From the NCBI GenBank assembly GCA_905480395.1, contig CAJQQE010000042.1, positions 27,108 through 91,107 on the forward strand: a DNA stretch of 64,000 nucleotides, written 5' to 3'. Below, in pieces: positions 53,119-61,305 of this stretch. Positions within the stretch are counted from its first letter, which is position 1. Every line of letters starts with the position of its first letter. Below the pieces are notes generated by a model that was not told the origin of the DNA, did no database searches, and was given only the letters and a program-made list of their open reading frames with translations. The stretch is from an uncultured Phycisphaerales bacterium. Lineage in GTDB: Bacteria > Planctomycetota > Phycisphaerae > Phycisphaerales > SM1A02. The position numbers and the translations under genes were made by a program.

Positions 53119-54077
53119 TCCCGAAGATCCCGACCCGTCAATGCCAAGAAGACCTCTTCCAGACTCGCCTCATGGAGGCGAACGCCTTCGACCCCGCCAG
53201 GAATCGCCTCGAGGGTGGCCAGCGCCGTGTGCAACTCATCGCCAAGGCCATGGAGCGGGACGCGAATCGTCCGGCCGTCCCACGTGCCGATCGGAGGCGT
53301 AAAGTCTGGCCCCGCCGGAGCCACCGGACGGACTTCGAGCTCGAACGATGTGACCAGATGCTCCTTGGCGAGCGAGGCGGTATCGCCTCTCGCTACCAGA
53401 TTGCCATGATCGATGATCGCCACGGAATCGACCAAGGTCTCCGCCTCTTCGATCAAATGCGTCGCATGCAGAATCGTCGCCCCATTCGCTCGAAGTTCCT
53501 CGATCATCCTCCAGATCGCTGCCCGCGCCTGGGGATCGACACCCTCCGTCGGCTCGTCGAGGAGCAGGAGGCGAGGACGATGCAAAATGCTGACCGCGAG
53601 GTTCAGTCGCCGTTGCATGCCGCCTGAGTAATGCCGAACTTGGTCGTCCGCCCGATCCTCGAGTTGACTGAACGACAACGCCCACTTGACTCGATCGGCG
53701 CGATCTTGACGAGCGACCCCGAGGAGATCCGAGTAATTCACGAGATGCTCACGGGCGGTCATCGTGTCATGCAGCGCGATCTGCTGCGGAACAAAACCGA
53801 GATCACCTGCGGTGGGCCTTCCGGCGCCGAAGGCCGAGATGGTTCCAGAATCTTCTCTGAGCAACCCCGCGATACATCGCATCAGGGTGGTCTTCCCCGC
53901 CCCGTTGGGGCCGAGCAAGGCGGTCCATTCTCCGGACCCGAGTTCGAGATCCACTCCCCCCAGCGCGGTCATTTTTCCGAAGGACTTACAAACCCCTTGC
54001 ACCCGCAGCGCGGGCGGTGACGGCGACGGCGAATTCAAAGGAACTCCTTCCGGGATGTTCTTGACGGCTTCAGACAT
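53115..54077 (-). CDS. ABC transporter ATP-binding protein
   Basis: The 320-residue protein has Walker A GPNGAGKT (56-63), the signature HYSGGMQRRLNLA, Walker B LLLLDEPTEGVDP and the H-loop THLIEEAE. It is of the DrrA/ABC-2 exporter type with a C-terminal extra domain of about 80 residues. It pairs with the permease at 48837-50111. The ATG at 54077 overlaps the stop of the NagB-LmbE gene as TGATG; the in-frame extension upstream is discarded. Confidence 0.94.
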   Translation of the reverse strand: MSEAVKNIPEGVPLNSPSPSPPALRVQGVCKSFGKMTALGGVDLELGSGEWTALLGPNGAGKTTLMRCIAGLLREDSGTISAFGAGRPTAGDLGFVPQQIALHDTMTAREHLVNYSDLLGVARQDRADRVKWALSFSQLEDRADDQVRHYSGGMQRRLNLAVSILHRPRLLLLDEPTEGVDPQARAAIWRMIEELRANGATILHATHLIEEAETLVDSVAIIDHGNLVARGDTASLAKEHLVTSFELEVRPVAPAGPDFTPPIGTWDGRTIRVPLHGLGDELHTALATLEAIPGGVEGVRLHEASLEEVFLALTGRDLRE

Positions 54078-56104
54078 CAGTCGAGGGACCGCCCGTCCCA
54101 CTTCACAAAGGCTTCAACCGCCTCGTACTCGGCGAAGCCGAGTTGATCGAGGCGGAGTGCCGTACCACGGTTTCGTTGTTCTGCTCGTTGCCAGAACTCT
54201 CGCTCGTCTGGCCCGGGAAAGAGCGCCTTGTCCTTTTGAGACTGGTGCTTAAAAATCGCCGTGATCTTTCGCTTGAGCTCCGCCGGAGAGACCGGCACCG
54301 CCATGTCGAACTGCTCGATCGCCCACTCCTGCCACGCGCCGCGATAAAGCCAAAGCACGCATTCCGCGGCCCACGAGTCTTCGGCGATGGCTTCCATGCC
54401 TTTGAAGACGGCGGCCAGGCAGGTCCGATGGGTGCCGTGCGGATCGGAGAGATCCCCGGCCGCGTAGACCTGATGTGGCTTCACCTCGCGGAGCAGGTCG
54501 GTGATGATTTTGACGTCGGCTTCACCCAGCGGCTTCTTGGTGACTCGCCCCGTCTCGTAGAACGGAAGATCCAGAAAATGGAGATGGTCGTCTGGCACGC
54601 CGCAACTCCGACCGGCATCCGTCGCTTCGATCCGACGAATCAAACCCTTGATCTGCTGGACTTCAGGGATATCCACTTCACCGGGGCTCTTCTGTCGCAG
54701 GACGTCGGCCACCCGCCGTTCCAGCGCTTCAGCCTCGGCCGCGCCGAATCCAAACGTCGCATTAAAATGTGCCACAAAGTCCGCGAAACGAAGCGCTTCG
54801 CTGTCGAAGACCGCGATGTTTCCAGAGGTCTGATAGGCCACGTGCACTTCGTGTCCCTGATCGACCAGTCTGATGAGCGTTCCGCCCATGGAGATCACGT
54901 CGTCATCGGGATGCGGACTGAAGATGAGGATTCGCTTCGGGAAGACCTCGTTGGTCGGCCGATCGATATCACCGGACCGCTTTCGCCCGGCAGGCTTGCC
55001 GCCGGGCCACCCCGTGATCGAGCGTTGAACCGAGCGGAAGACCTCGAGATTCAAATCGTTGACACTCCCTCGCTCGGCGAGAAGTTCCTGCAGGCCATTC
55101 TCGTTGTAATCCTCAGCCTCGAGTTTGAGAATTGCCTTGGAGACTCGGTCGGCCAGCCAGATCACCGCTTTCTTGACCAGTTGCTCCGACCAAACGACTG
55201 GCCCCACCGACCACGGCGTCGCCAGCCGAGCAAGCGATGCGGCCGCCCCCTCGTCCAGATACACGGTCGCGTCGGCGTGTTGTTGAAGGAATGAGGCCGC
55301 GATGGTCTCGGTAATCTCGCCCTCGATGGCGCCCGCCGCCACCCTTGCCTTCCCTTCCCCGAACGCCATGAGGACCACTCTTCGAGCGTCCAAAATCGAG
55401 CCCACGCCCATCGTCATCGCACGGGTGGGGACATTCTCTTCGCCGAAGAAATCGCTGGCCGCATCCTTGAGCGTGACCCGATCCAGATGAATCAGACGCG
55501 TTCGGCTGCCCGCGCCCGAACCCGGCTCGTTGAATCCGATGTGGCCGGTGCGGCCGAGTCCGAGGAGTTGTAGATCGATACCGCCGGCGTCGGCGATCGC
55601 CTGCTCATATGCCGTGCAATACGACCGGATCTCCTCGAAGGCGATGGTGCCGTCGGGGACGTGGGTATTGGCGAGATCAATGTCAATGTGGTCGAACAGA
55701 TGTTCGTTCATGAACCGGCGATAACTCTGAAGCGCCTCCGGCTTCATCGGCCAGTACTCATCGAGGTTGAAGGTCACGACGTTCTCGAAGGAAAGCCCTT
55801 CCGTCCGGTGCATTCGGACCAGTTCTCCGTAGACCTGCGTCGGCGTCGAGCCGGTCGCGAGTCCGAGGACGCAGCGAGCACCGCCCGCCTGCCGAGCGCG
55901 AATGAGGGTCGCAATTTCCTTCGCGATCGCAACGCTGACGTCTGCGGCTCGACCGAACACGATGGTCTCAATCTTCTCGACTTCGAAGTGGACGGGCACG
56001 TCGCAAGCCTGGCCGTTGGACACGTACTGGCCGCCGTGATGCTCACCATGGGCGGTCGAATTCCGTCCAAGGCTCGTGGAAGCGTTCGGTTCGATGGTGG
56101 TCAT
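54077..56104 (-). CDS. Fusion of glucosamine-6-phosphate deaminase (NagB) and LmbE-like deacetylase
   Basis: The 675-residue protein has a NagB domain (about 40-330) with VTFNLDEYWPM (Asp115) and LGLGRTGHIGFNEPGS. A PIG-L/LmbE domain follows (about 388-660) with SPHPDDDVISMGGTL (His398, Asp400, Asp401). NagB converts glucosamine-6-phosphate to fructose-6-phosphate and ammonia; LmbE proteins remove N-acetyl groups from GlcNAc compounds. The fusion is known from Bacteroidetes and planctomycetes and could run both steps of amino-sugar use. Its stop overlaps the ABC ATPase start, so it may head the polyene-type operon or simply be upstream of it. The 199-base divergent gap to the sulfotransferase gene shows no clear operator. 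Confidence 0.93.
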   Translation of the reverse strand: MTTIEPNASTSLGRNSTAHGEHHGGQYVSNGQACDVPVHFEVEKIETIVFGRAADVSVAIAKEIATLIRARQAGGARCVLGLATGSTPTQVYGELVRMHRTEGLSFENVVTFNLDEYWPMKPEALQSYRRFMNEHLFDHIDIDLANTHVPDGTIAFEEIRSYCTAYEQAIADAGGIDLQLLGLGRTGHIGFNEPGSGAGSRTRLIHLDRVTLKDAASDFFGEENVPTRAMTMGVGSILDARRVVLMAFGEGKARVAAGAIEGEITETIAASFLQQHADATVYLDEGAAASLARLATPWSVGPVVWSEQLVKKAVIWLADRVSKAILKLEAEDYNENGLQELLAERGSVNDLNLEVFRSVQRSITGWPGGKPAGRKRSGDIDRPTNEVFPKRILIFSPHPDDDVISMGGTLIRLVDQGHEVHVAYQTSGNIAVFDSEALRFADFVAHFNATFGFGAAEAEALERRVADVLRQKSPGEVDIPEVQQIKGLIRRIEATDAGRSCGVPDDHLHFLDLPFYETGRVTKKPLGEADVKIITDLLREVKPHQVYAAGDLSDPHGTHRTCLAAVFKGMEAIAEDSWAAECVLWLYRGAWQEWAIEQFDMAVPVSPAELKRKITAIFKHQSQKDKALFPGPDEREFWQRAEQRNRGTALRLDQLGFAEYEAVEAFVKWDGRSLD

Positions 56105-56303
56105 GGTGGGCCTCCCGACCGCTCGAAAAAATCGAAGAATCAGTTTGGATCGCGTATTCGATCACTGACACTAGCGGAAGCGGGCGACCTTGTTCAAGAG
56201 GCCCCCGCCATGGTGGACAACTGGAGGCTAAAACGTTCAGGCCGGAGGACCGAGTCCGGTCACGGCCAACGAGTCGATTGAGCCGATCCGTTATCCTCCC
56301 AAG

Positions 56304-57803
56304 ATGGCCAGAAATTCCGCGCAGATCATCGCTCAATTGAAACAAGCCGCGGCCCTGTTCGAGGCTGGCCGGGGCCGCGAAGCGAAGCAGATGGCGTCGG
56401 AAGTCCTCAAGAAGGAACCTCGAAACGTCCAGGCCCTCCGGATCTTCGCCCTTTCCGCGGCCAACTCGATGCATTGGCCCGACGCCATGAAGGCGGCCGA
56501 GAAGGCGCTGAAGATCGCTCCCACCGACCCCAGCGTACTCACCACCAACTCAATCGTGCTGATCGCGGGCGGCCGCTTCGAGGAAGCATTGTCAAAGGCG
56601 AGGACCGCCCGACGCCTCGCACCGAAGGACTCCGGCGCCTACGGGAACTTCGCCGAATGCCTCATCTGGACCGGCCAGTATCAAGAGTGCCTCGACATGC
56701 TCCAAGAGCGTGCCGACGCAGGACGGCTCACGCCGGGAACCGCCAGCACCTTTGTCGGCGCGTGTTTCGAACTCGGCCGCTATGACGAGGCGATCAAGGC
56801 CGCGCGGGAGTTCCTAGACGCCCATGGCGCCACGCAACCCCCGATGGTGACTCGGCCCCTGTATTCCCTCCTCGGCCGTTCACTCGAGAAGGCCGGTCTT
56901 CCGACGGAGGCGGTGATCGCCTATGAGAAGATGAATGGACTCATCGACGGCCAGTTCAGCGTCGCGGAAGCGGATGCACTGACGGATCGAATCATCGAAG
57001 CGTTTCCCGTGGAGCTTTACCAAGGCAGAGGTGAGACACCCAACGCCCAGAGCGAGCTACCAGTGTTCATTGTCGGACTTCCCCGCAGTGGTACGTCGCT
57101 CCTCGAGCGGGTGGTCGGTGCTCATTCAGAGGCCCACGGCGTCGGAGAGACGACCCTGCTCGACGATGTGCTCATGTCCCACCTCGGCGGCGGCGGACCA
57201 CAACTGGCGTTCATGGCGGCCACGGCCGACGACGCGATGCTCGAGCGTATTCGCGCGGACTACCTGCGGGGCCTCCAACTGCAAGGAGGTCGAAAGCAAC
57301 GGATCGCGAACAAGAGTCTCATGCTCCCCCGACAAGCGGGCATCATCGGGCTGCTCTTTCCCAAGGCGACCATCCTCATCACCGAACGTGATCTCCACGA
57401 CACCGCCATCTCGATCTGGGCCAATCTCTTTGATCCAATTCGCATGGCCTGGACGAGCCGGTTGGATTGGATCGGCAGTATCGCCGCCATGCACCAGCGC
57501 ATGATGACGCACTGGACCGAATCACTCCCGAACCCCATCATGACCGTCGACTACCGCGAACTGGCGAAGAACCCGGCGCAAACGGTGCCGAAGATCATCG
57601 AGGCCTGTGGCCTCCCGTGGGATGACGCCTGCCTTTCGCCCGAAACGGCCGCTACCGAGAAGAAGAGCGGCCGCTTTGCACCGACCCTCTCCGAGCAGCA
57701 ACTCCGCCGCCCCATCAACACCTCCGCCATCGGACGTGCCGAAGCCTTCGCCGACAAGATGAAGGCGTTCCAGAAGGGCTTCGACTCGATCCGGAAGAAA
57801 TGA
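56304..57803 (+). CDS. TPR-repeat sulfotransferase
   Basis: The 499-residue protein has an N-terminal TPR region (about 5-210, with repeated AxxxxPxD-like helices such as AEKALKIAPTDPSV). A sulfotransferase domain follows (about 250-490) with the PAPS-binding motif FIVGLPRSGTSLLERVV (PRSGTS at 260-265) and a later 3'-phosphate region. The family resembles protein-tyrosine or glycan sulfotransferases of planctomycetes and proteobacteria. The acceptor is unknown. It is divergent from the NagB-LmbE gene and stands alone. Confidence 0.9.
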   Translation: MARNSAQIIAQLKQAAALFEAGRGREAKQMASEVLKKEPRNVQALRIFALSAANSMHWPDAMKAAEKALKIAPTDPSVLTTNSIVLIAGGRFEEALSKARTARRLAPKDSGAYGNFAECLIWTGQYQECLDMLQERADAGRLTPGTASTFVGACFELGRYDEAIKAAREFLDAHGATQPPMVTRPLYSLLGRSLEKAGLPTEAVIAYEKMNGLIDGQFSVAEADALTDRIIEAFPVELYQGRGETPNAQSELPVFIVGLPRSGTSLLERVVGAHSEAHGVGETTLLDDVLMSHLGGGGPQLAFMAATADDAMLERIRADYLRGLQLQGGRKQRIANKSLMLPRQAGIIGLLFPKATILITERDLHDTAISIWANLFDPIRMAWTSRLDWIGSIAAMHQRMMTHWTESLPNPIMTVDYRELAKNPAQTVPKIIEACGLPWDDACLSPETAATEKKSGRFAPTLSEQQLRRPINTSAIGRAEAFADKMKAFQKGFDSIRKK

Positions 57804-57835
57804 TCCGGCGAATCGTGCTGCTCAACGCGTCACGT

Positions 57836-58606
57836 TCACGCCAGATTCATTTTGAGCCGTCGCCATCTTCGCCTCCGCCCGCCGATGCGGTTGATCAAGC
57901 GGATTCGCTCGACTTCGAGCAGCACGATCGGGTCGGTTTCGATCGGAAGGAGATTCTCCGGAATCCGATCGATCGGAATCTCCAGGTCCTCCTTTGCCAG
58001 CCACTTCAGACGGCCGACCGGATCGAGCCGTGCGAAACTCGCCACCACCAACTCCAGTAAGTCATCACGATGTTGCTTGGCCTCCAATCGGGCCTCGTGA
58101 CTGGTCCGACGTTCCCACACTCGACGTCGGCGGCGAGCTCGGGCCGCCCGCTCCGCCGTGGCCATTTCACGTTGATGCCGATCTCGCCGTCGTGACGCCG
58201 CCGCTGCCCGATCCCGGATCGTCGCGAGAAGATCGCCGGCGATCGTGCCCTCGAGAAACGTCTCGAGGTCCGGCTGGAAGCCCCGAGCCTCCGCGAGCAT
58301 GATCTCGACACCGCAATCGCCGGCCTCCATTTGATCACCGGCCTGCAAACCCAGCAGGCCCAAGCGAAAACCACACGCGATGGCTTCCCGCCTTGCATCC
58401 CCCGTCTCATCCCCCCTCTCATTCCCTGTCGCATCCCCCGCCCAATCATCGTGATTGCCGTCGCGGCCTGCAGCTCGACCCTCGATCGCCGCACGATCCA
58501 GAAGTCGGCGCCGAAACTCCCCCGCACCGCACGTCGTGCAACCGGAGCTCATGCACAATGCTCGCATCGCTCGGCATTCTTTGAGAAACGCTGGGATCCA
58601 GTTCAT
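57836..58606 (-). CDS. Protein of unknown function, Arg-rich, with N-terminal Cys motifs
   Basis: I do not recognise this 256-residue protein. It has Cys11, Cys18 and a CTTC pair (23-26) in ALCMSSGCTTCGAGEFRRRL, which could bind a metal. A Gly/Asp/Arg-rich stretch with imperfect repeats follows, then a highly basic helical region (about 165-200, ARARRRRRVWERR) and a hydrophobic-basic C-terminus. The ATG at 58606 overlaps the stop of the upstream gene (ATGA) with GGAGGT six bases upstream, a strong argument that the gene is real and co-translated with its neighbour. Confidence 0.75.
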   Translation of the reverse strand: MNWIPAFLKECRAMRALCMSSGCTTCGAGEFRRRLLDRAAIEGRAAGRDGNHDDWAGDATGNERGDETGDARREAIACGFRLGLLGLQAGDQMEAGDCGVEIMLAEARGFQPDLETFLEGTIAGDLLATIRDRAAAASRRRDRHQREMATAERAARARRRRRVWERRTSHEARLEAKQHRDDLLELVVASFARLDPVGRLKWLAKEDLEIPIDRIPENLLPIETDPIVLLEVERIRLINRIGGRRRRWRRLKMNLA

Positions 58607-59313
58607 CGACCACCTCCGTTTGCTGGCGATGCGACGGCGCACACATCGGCCAACATCGACGACCACAGGCAGTCCGCTTCATTGTGCTGCAACACCCGAG
58701 TCCACTTCCCTTTCGCCACTGGCGTGAGTCGCGAAAATTCGCCGCGAGTCGCAATCTGGGTCATGACATGCTTGAGCCGACTGGTCGTGCAACCTTTGCC
58801 ATACGAATGACCACGCGGCGCCTCCAAGAGACTGGCGAAATCAAACAACGTGTTGCCATGGCCACCGACCCACCGGCCCGCCTGCTTTCGCCGAGCCCGG
58901 GATGCCTTCACCTTGGCGTCCACCTCGGGATGCGATTCCCGCCGCCACCGCCGTCCCAGCGGAAGAAGATTCACGAACCGCGGCCGAAGGCGGCCCGACT
59001 CGACGCCGCGATCTTGATAGACCTGAAACTCCCTCGTCGAAAATCCCGTGACCAAACGATCCTCGGCGTCCGCCCGATCGATCGTCTCCCGAAGGAAGTC
59101 ATCGAGGGCCGTCACCCGAATGCCCTTCGCTCGGGCCGGCGGCACCAGACTAGGTGCCACGTCGCCGAAGACGGTGGCGGACCATTGACCGTCGACCCGA
59201 ACTCCCGCAAAGACCGGCGGCCCCTTCTGGAAGCCCTCGAAATCGAGGTGCAGGGCCCGAGCGGCTTCGGTGATGGTGAGTTGTGAACGGAAACGATGGG
59301 TGCGATCGGCCAT
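58603..59313 (-). CDS. RNase H-like (DEDD-type) nuclease-fold protein, predicted
   Basis: The 236-residue protein begins, after a GGAGG site, MADRTHRF. Asp24 and Glu26 in LHLDFEGFQKGPPVFAGV resemble the first DEDD motif; HNEADCLWSSMLADV (Asn211, Glu212, Asp214) near the end resembles the third motif of RNase H-fold exonucleases. The middle motif is not clear, and the basic region around 120-150 could bind nucleic acid. It is coupled by an ATGA overlap to the Cys-motif protein, suggesting one functional unit. Assignment is by fold pattern only. Confidence 0.65.
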   Translation of the reverse strand: MADRTHRFRSQLTITEAARALHLDFEGFQKGPPVFAGVRVDGQWSATVFGDVAPSLVPPARAKGIRVTALDDFLRETIDRADAEDRLVTGFSTREFQVYQDRGVESGRLRPRFVNLLPLGRRWRRESHPEVDAKVKASRARRKQAGRWVGGHGNTLFDFASLLEAPRGHSYGKGCTTSRLKHVMTQIATRGEFSRLTPVAKGKWTRVLQHNEADCLWSSMLADVCAVASPANGGGR

Positions 59314-59359
59314 GTCGACCTCCAATTTTGGGAGGAAGAAGGCCGGCACCGTGCCGAGC

Positions 59360-59408
59360 CCCCTCCTCTCCCTTCCTTTCCCCTGAAGGGGGGAAGGGAG
59401 AGGAGGGG
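59360..59408. repeat. Long intergenic inverted repeat (15-bp stem, plus inner stem)
   Basis: A perfect 15-bp inverted repeat (59360-59374 with 59394-59408, cccctcctctccctt) encloses a 19-base region that can itself pair as cccct with a ggggg run. It lies between two leftward genes (the DUF1801 gene and the RNase H-like gene). It may terminate the DUF1801 transcript, although there is no T-tract, or be a dispersed palindromic element. The rest of the 195-base gap holds only the GGAGG site of the downstream gene. Confidence 0.6.
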
Positions 59409-59508
59409 TCACGACAACTGGAGTCTCAGGTCCTGACGAAGAATCTCGAAATCACCAGCCCCTGCATCCCGAAATCAGATTCCCAGTCTCGTTCAGGGGA
59501 CGGCGCTG

Positions 59509-60066
59509 CTACTTCTTGGTGGACGCCTTCTTCGTGGCCTTCTTCGTGGCTTTCTTCGTGGCCTTCTTGGTGGACGACTTCTTCGTGGCTTTCTTCGTCA
59601 CCGTCTTCTTCTTCGGAGTGGGCCGAGTCGGCAGGTAACTCGCCAGGAACTTCTTCACCGGCAGCTTCTTGATCAGTTTCCCAACCAGCGGAAGCGGGAT
59701 GTCTTCAAGCGTCTTCACTCGAACGCAGCTCTTGCCGGCATCCCATCGCTTTCCGGTCTTCCGCCATTCCGATTCGAACCAGCCGCGAAGATCCTCGTCA
59801 AGGTAGATGCAGAAGAAGTAGAGGCCGATGTGCTTCTTCTGGCTCGCGATACTGACGAATGGAACCGGCTGCGTGGGGTCGCAGTGGTACCCGTCGGGAA
59901 ACACCGAATGCGGGACGAACCACGCCGGCATGCCGTATTGCATCCCTTCCTCGTAGCCCTTCGGAAGATTTCGATTGATTACCTCGCGAATCGCTTCGAT
60001 CGCCTCTCGCCGATCTTCCGGCAGGTCATCGAGGTAGGCACGAACGGCGTCGGGAGGGATCGGCAT
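59509..60066 (-). CDS. DUF1801-family protein with lysine-rich repeat tail
   Basis: The 185-residue protein starts at ATG 60066 (MPIPPDAVRAYLDDLPEDRR). The DUF1801/YdhG-like core has INRNLPKGYEEGMQYGMPAWFVP, KKHIGLYFF and VRVKTLEDIPLPLVGKLI. The function of this family is poorly known; members resemble frataxin-like folds. The last 40 residues are a run of KKATKK and KKSSTKK units like a histone H1-type tail, so the protein may bind DNA or RNA. An in-frame extension to 60414 runs over the divergent gene's signal region and is rejected. Confidence 0.85.
   Translation of the reverse strand: MPIPPDAVRAYLDDLPEDRREAIEAIREVINRNLPKGYEEGMQYGMPAWFVPHSVFPDGYHCDPTQPVPFVSIASQKKHIGLYFFCIYLDEDLRGWFESEWRKTGKRWDAGKSCVRVKTLEDIPLPLVGKLIKKLPVKKFLASYLPTRPTPKKKTVTKKATKKSSTKKATKKATKKATKKASTKK
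59512..59625. repeat. 12-bp-period repeat encoding the KKATKK tail
   Basis: The plus strand shows recurring gccttcttcgtg-type 12-base units that encode TKKA tetrapeptides of the DUF1801 tail on the minus strand. Units are imperfect. Slippage could alter tail length. Confidence 0.75.
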
Positions 60067-60204
60067 GTGCTCTTTATAGAGATCCAAAACGCAAATCGCC
60101 AACGACCTTTCCTTTGACGCCGGCTTGATCAGGCCGTAAGTTTCGGGCGGTTGGCCCGCGTGGGGCCGCCGCTTCGTCGCAAACCTGAAAGACCTGGAGA
60201 AATA

Positions 60205-61209
60205 ATGAACGCTCTTATTCGCACGATTTCGACCGCCATTCCGGCGATCCTGATCGCCGCATCCGCCTTCGCCGAGAAGCCCACCAGCGACAACTGGTGG
60301 AAAACCGTCAGCCGCTATGACGGCACTTGGACCGTCACCCTGAACGACGCTGAGGCACCGGCGCTTCTGACCACGCACGAGTGGATGGTCCCGTTCGAAA
60401 AAATGAGATGGCATTTCTCCGAAGCCCCCGGACAGCCAATGACGTTCGATACCGGCGCATGCTGGTGGAACGCGGAGACCGAGCGGATTGAATTAGCCGG
60501 CATGCGCACCTACGCCGACGGCGACATCGCCTACAAGGGATACGTCGACGATGTGGATCCCGATGCCGAGACGGTCACCGTCAAGTGGTCGTTCTCGAAC
60601 ATCGACGGATCGAAGCGATCCGAAGTCACCATGGTCGACACCTTCGGTGACAACGTGATCGAACGCGCCTACGATGTGACGTCGGGAACGCCGCGCTCCA
60701 TCAAGACCGCGAAGTTTGAATCCGTCAACGCATTCCAAAAGGCGATGCCGCAGGCGTCACAGATGGTGGGCCGTTGGACGCGGAGCTTCACCAACGACGA
60801 TGGCAAGAACGTGACCGTGATGTTCGACGTCGCGTGGGGCCCAGGTCGACACACCCTCGACGGAACCATCCACCGCAAGATCGGCGACGCGGAACCCGTT
60901 CTGCGCGGCAAGCGCACCTGGATGCTCGATCGACGAAGCGGCAACGTCTGGTGCATGAATAACTTTGGCAACGGCATGCGGATGACCGCAAGGCCGAAGT
61001 TCTCAAAGACCGACCAGGCCACGGTCATCCGCGGCGACTGGACCGGCCGAAACGCGAACGGCAACAACGTCGCATTCTCCACCGAAGAGACCCTCACCGG
61101 AGACGAGTGGACAAACCAGTGGATGGACTTCACCTTCGAGGGTGTCAAGCCTCCGAACGCCACCGGTGAGCCCAGCGAAATGACCACGCTCAATCGAGTC
61201 ACCGACTGA
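60205..61209 (+). CDS. Secreted protein of unknown function (two-lobed beta protein)
   Basis: The 334-residue protein has a clear signal peptide (MNALIRTISTAIPAILIAASAFA). The ATG at 60205 has GGAG seven bases upstream. Two similar halves, each with a WTVTLND/WTRSFTNDDG-type start and Trp-rich strands, suggest a duplicated lipocalin-like or DUF1579-type beta-barrel; this is a weak resemblance. It is followed by a strong hairpin. A signal-bearing start and separate terminator indicate a single-gene unit. Confidence 0.75.
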   Translation: MNALIRTISTAIPAILIAASAFAEKPTSDNWWKTVSRYDGTWTVTLNDAEAPALLTTHEWMVPFEKMRWHFSEAPGQPMTFDTGACWWNAETERIELAGMRTYADGDIAYKGYVDDVDPDAETVTVKWSFSNIDGSKRSEVTMVDTFGDNVIERAYDVTSGTPRSIKTAKFESVNAFQKAMPQASQMVGRWTRSFTNDDGKNVTVMFDVAWGPGRHTLDGTIHRKIGDAEPVLRGKRTWMLDRRSGNVWCMNNFGNGMRMTARPKFSKTDQATVIRGDWTGRNANGNNVAFSTEETLTGDEWTNQWMDFTFEGVKPPNATGEPSEMTTLNRVTD

Positions 61210-61234
61210 GCCAATCACGATCGGCCCCGCATTC

Positions 61235-61268
61235 CGACCGCCCGCCGGCCCATGCCGGCGGGCGGTCG
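61235..61268 (+). terminator. 15-bp perfect stem-loop after the secreted protein gene
   Basis: The sequence cgaccgcccgccggc pairs fully with its reverse complement across a 4-base loop (ccat), 25 bases after the stop codon at 61209. It is very stable but followed by only a short pyrimidine stretch, so it may be a Rho-independent-like terminator or RNA-stabilising structure. Confidence 0.55.
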
Positions 61269-61305
61269 CCTTGGCGAGAACCGCGGAACCGATACCATCA
61301 CTGAC

